Source: Paracoccaceae bacterium
GTDB taxonomy: Bacteria; Pseudomonadota; Alphaproteobacteria; Rhodobacterales; Rhodobacteraceae
Reading direction: 5' to 3'
Assembly: GCA_028284605.1 (NCBI GenBank)
Contig: JANQRL010000005.1
Location: 1-50,355 of the forward strand
DNA length: 50,355 nucleotides
Of this stretch, positions 49,707 to 50,355 are shown in pieces. Below the pieces are notes generated by a model. The model saw only the letters and a program-made list of their open reading frames with translations. It had not been told where the DNA came from and did not search any database. How positions within the stretch are numbered: position 1 is the first letter of the stretch; every line of letters starts with the position of its first letter. Both the position numbers and the translations under genes were made by a program.

Positions 49707-50285
49707 TCAGGCCGCGCCGCGCAGCACCTGCATGGCAAGGGCCACCTCATCGAGGGTCACCCGGCCGTCCGCGTCGAGATCGAGGAGCATCAGGTCGTGC
49801 AGGCGCGCGGCCTCCGCCGGCCCCATCGCCGCCTGCGCCCTCGTCTCGGCATAGGCTGCAAGCTCCGCCCCGTCGACCGCGCCGTCGCCATTGGCATCGG
49901 CCCGGCCATGGCGGGTCCAGAGCAGGCCGCGGGCCCGGGGCGCCAGGGCCTGCCCGGCCACGGCCACCTCCTGCCCGCTGAGAACACCGTCGGCATCGAG
50001 ATCGGAGGCCATCAGATCGGCGACCGCCCGGGCCCGCGCCTTGGCGCGCGAGTGCGCGATGGCGGTGTCGATCCCCTCGGCCGTGATCGCGCCGCCATGG
50101 CCATAGGCGAAGATCAGGCCGGCCGTCTCCTCCTCGAACCGCTCCGGCGCCTCGCGGAGCCGGGTCATCACCGCGGGCGGCAAACGCTCCGCAAGGGCGG
50201 CGGTCCCACCGACGACCTTGGGCTCGGCAACGGCCGGTCCGGCGGCCGCCAGGAGCAGGGACAGGACAAAACAGATCGCGCGCAT
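49707..50285 (-). CDS. Exported EF-hand calcium-binding protein
   Basis: 192 residues. Signal peptide (about 1-20, AVA-E). Three canonical 12-residue EF-hand loops are visible at D95-E106, D130-E141 and D169-E180, each with DxDxDG-like spacing and a final Glu; a fourth near 59-72 is degenerate. It should bind calcium in the periplasm; target unknown. GAGGAG lies eight bases before the ATG. Confidence 0.85.
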   Translation of the reverse strand: MRAICFVLSLLLAAAGPAVAEPKVVGGTAALAERLPPAVMTRLREAPERFEEETAGLIFAYGHGGAITAEGIDTAIAHSRAKARARAVADLMASDLDADGVLSGQEVAVAGQALAPRARGLLWTRHGRADANGDGAVDGAELAAYAETRAQAAMGPAEAARLHDLMLLDLDADGRVTLDEVALAMQVLRGAA

Positions 50286-50355
50286 AGCGACATCTCCTCT
50301 TTCGATTCACCTTGGCGCAAAGAGGGTTAATGCGGCCCTAATGCCGGCAGGGAAC

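Overview
The window is GC-rich chromosomal DNA of an alphaproteobacterium, most likely a Rhodobacterales (Rhodobacter/Roseobacter-like) species. The clues are gene families and neighbourhoods typical of that group: acs next to a VC_2705-type symporter and DUF4212, a hutF-type hut operon with HutC, hflK-hflC-DUF2065-degP, and DUF6502/DUF5666 proteins. I see no rRNA, tRNA, CRISPR, phage or intact insertion sequence. It reads as core-like metabolic and envelope genes with a few accessory patches.

Layout. 1-193: palindromic repeats. 194-6986 (minus): an acetate module of acetyl-CoA synthetase, adenylate kinase, DUF4212, an SSS-family symporter and a cNMP/CBS/DUF294 protein, with many TTGAC/GTCAA half-sites upstream. 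7327-10880: a short-chain dehydrogenase, a Tat-exported 5'-nucleotidase-like protein and a class V aminotransferase-like protein. 10902-13362: a DUF6502-DUF5666 pair divergent from a fasciclin lipoprotein, with three copies of an operator-like motif between them. 13673-14274 (minus): a cobalamin riboswitch ahead of a 100-residue protein of unknown function. 14739-18521: a serine hydrolase, a membrane LytTR regulator and a membrane alpha/beta-hydrolase.

18707-22689: a beta-phosphoglucomutase/trehalose-6-phosphate phosphatase fusion coupled by ATGA to a GH65 phosphorylase. 22733-22824: an array of four 20-bp palindromes at a 24-bp period; a second array lies at 29630-29721. 23008-25163: a decayed P-type ATPase with its catalytic core deleted, running in frame into a YcaQ-family gene. 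25326-29623: an RND adaptor and pump. 29744-37066: the complete histidine utilisation cluster hutC-hutF / hutI-hutH-hutG-hutU around a HutC-like operator. 37125-38836: 4-hydroxyphenylpyruvate dioxygenase divergent from an Lrp/AsnC regulator. 38837-39213: an intergenic region with two interlocked inverted repeats. 39214-42963: a KefB-like antiporter, an FG-GAP protein, a 2Fe-2S ferredoxin and a peptidoglycan-binding lipoprotein. 43130-50285 (minus): DegP-type protease, DUF2065, HflC, HflK, glutathione reductase, ribose-5-phosphate isomerase and an EF-hand protein.

How the genes work together. The first module imports and activates acetate, and its embedded adenylate kinase could recycle the AMP made by Acs. 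The hut genes take histidine to glutamate through formylglutamate. The trehalose pair could dephosphorylate trehalose-6-phosphate, phosphorolyse the disaccharide and convert beta-glucose-1-phosphate to glucose-6-phosphate. HflKC, DegP, glutathione reductase and KefB are envelope and redox homeostasis functions. The least explained items are the riboswitch-controlled orphan, the periodic palindrome arrays, the fasciclin/DUF6502/DUF5666 locus with its repeated operator motif, and the interlocked inverted repeats at 38922-39096.
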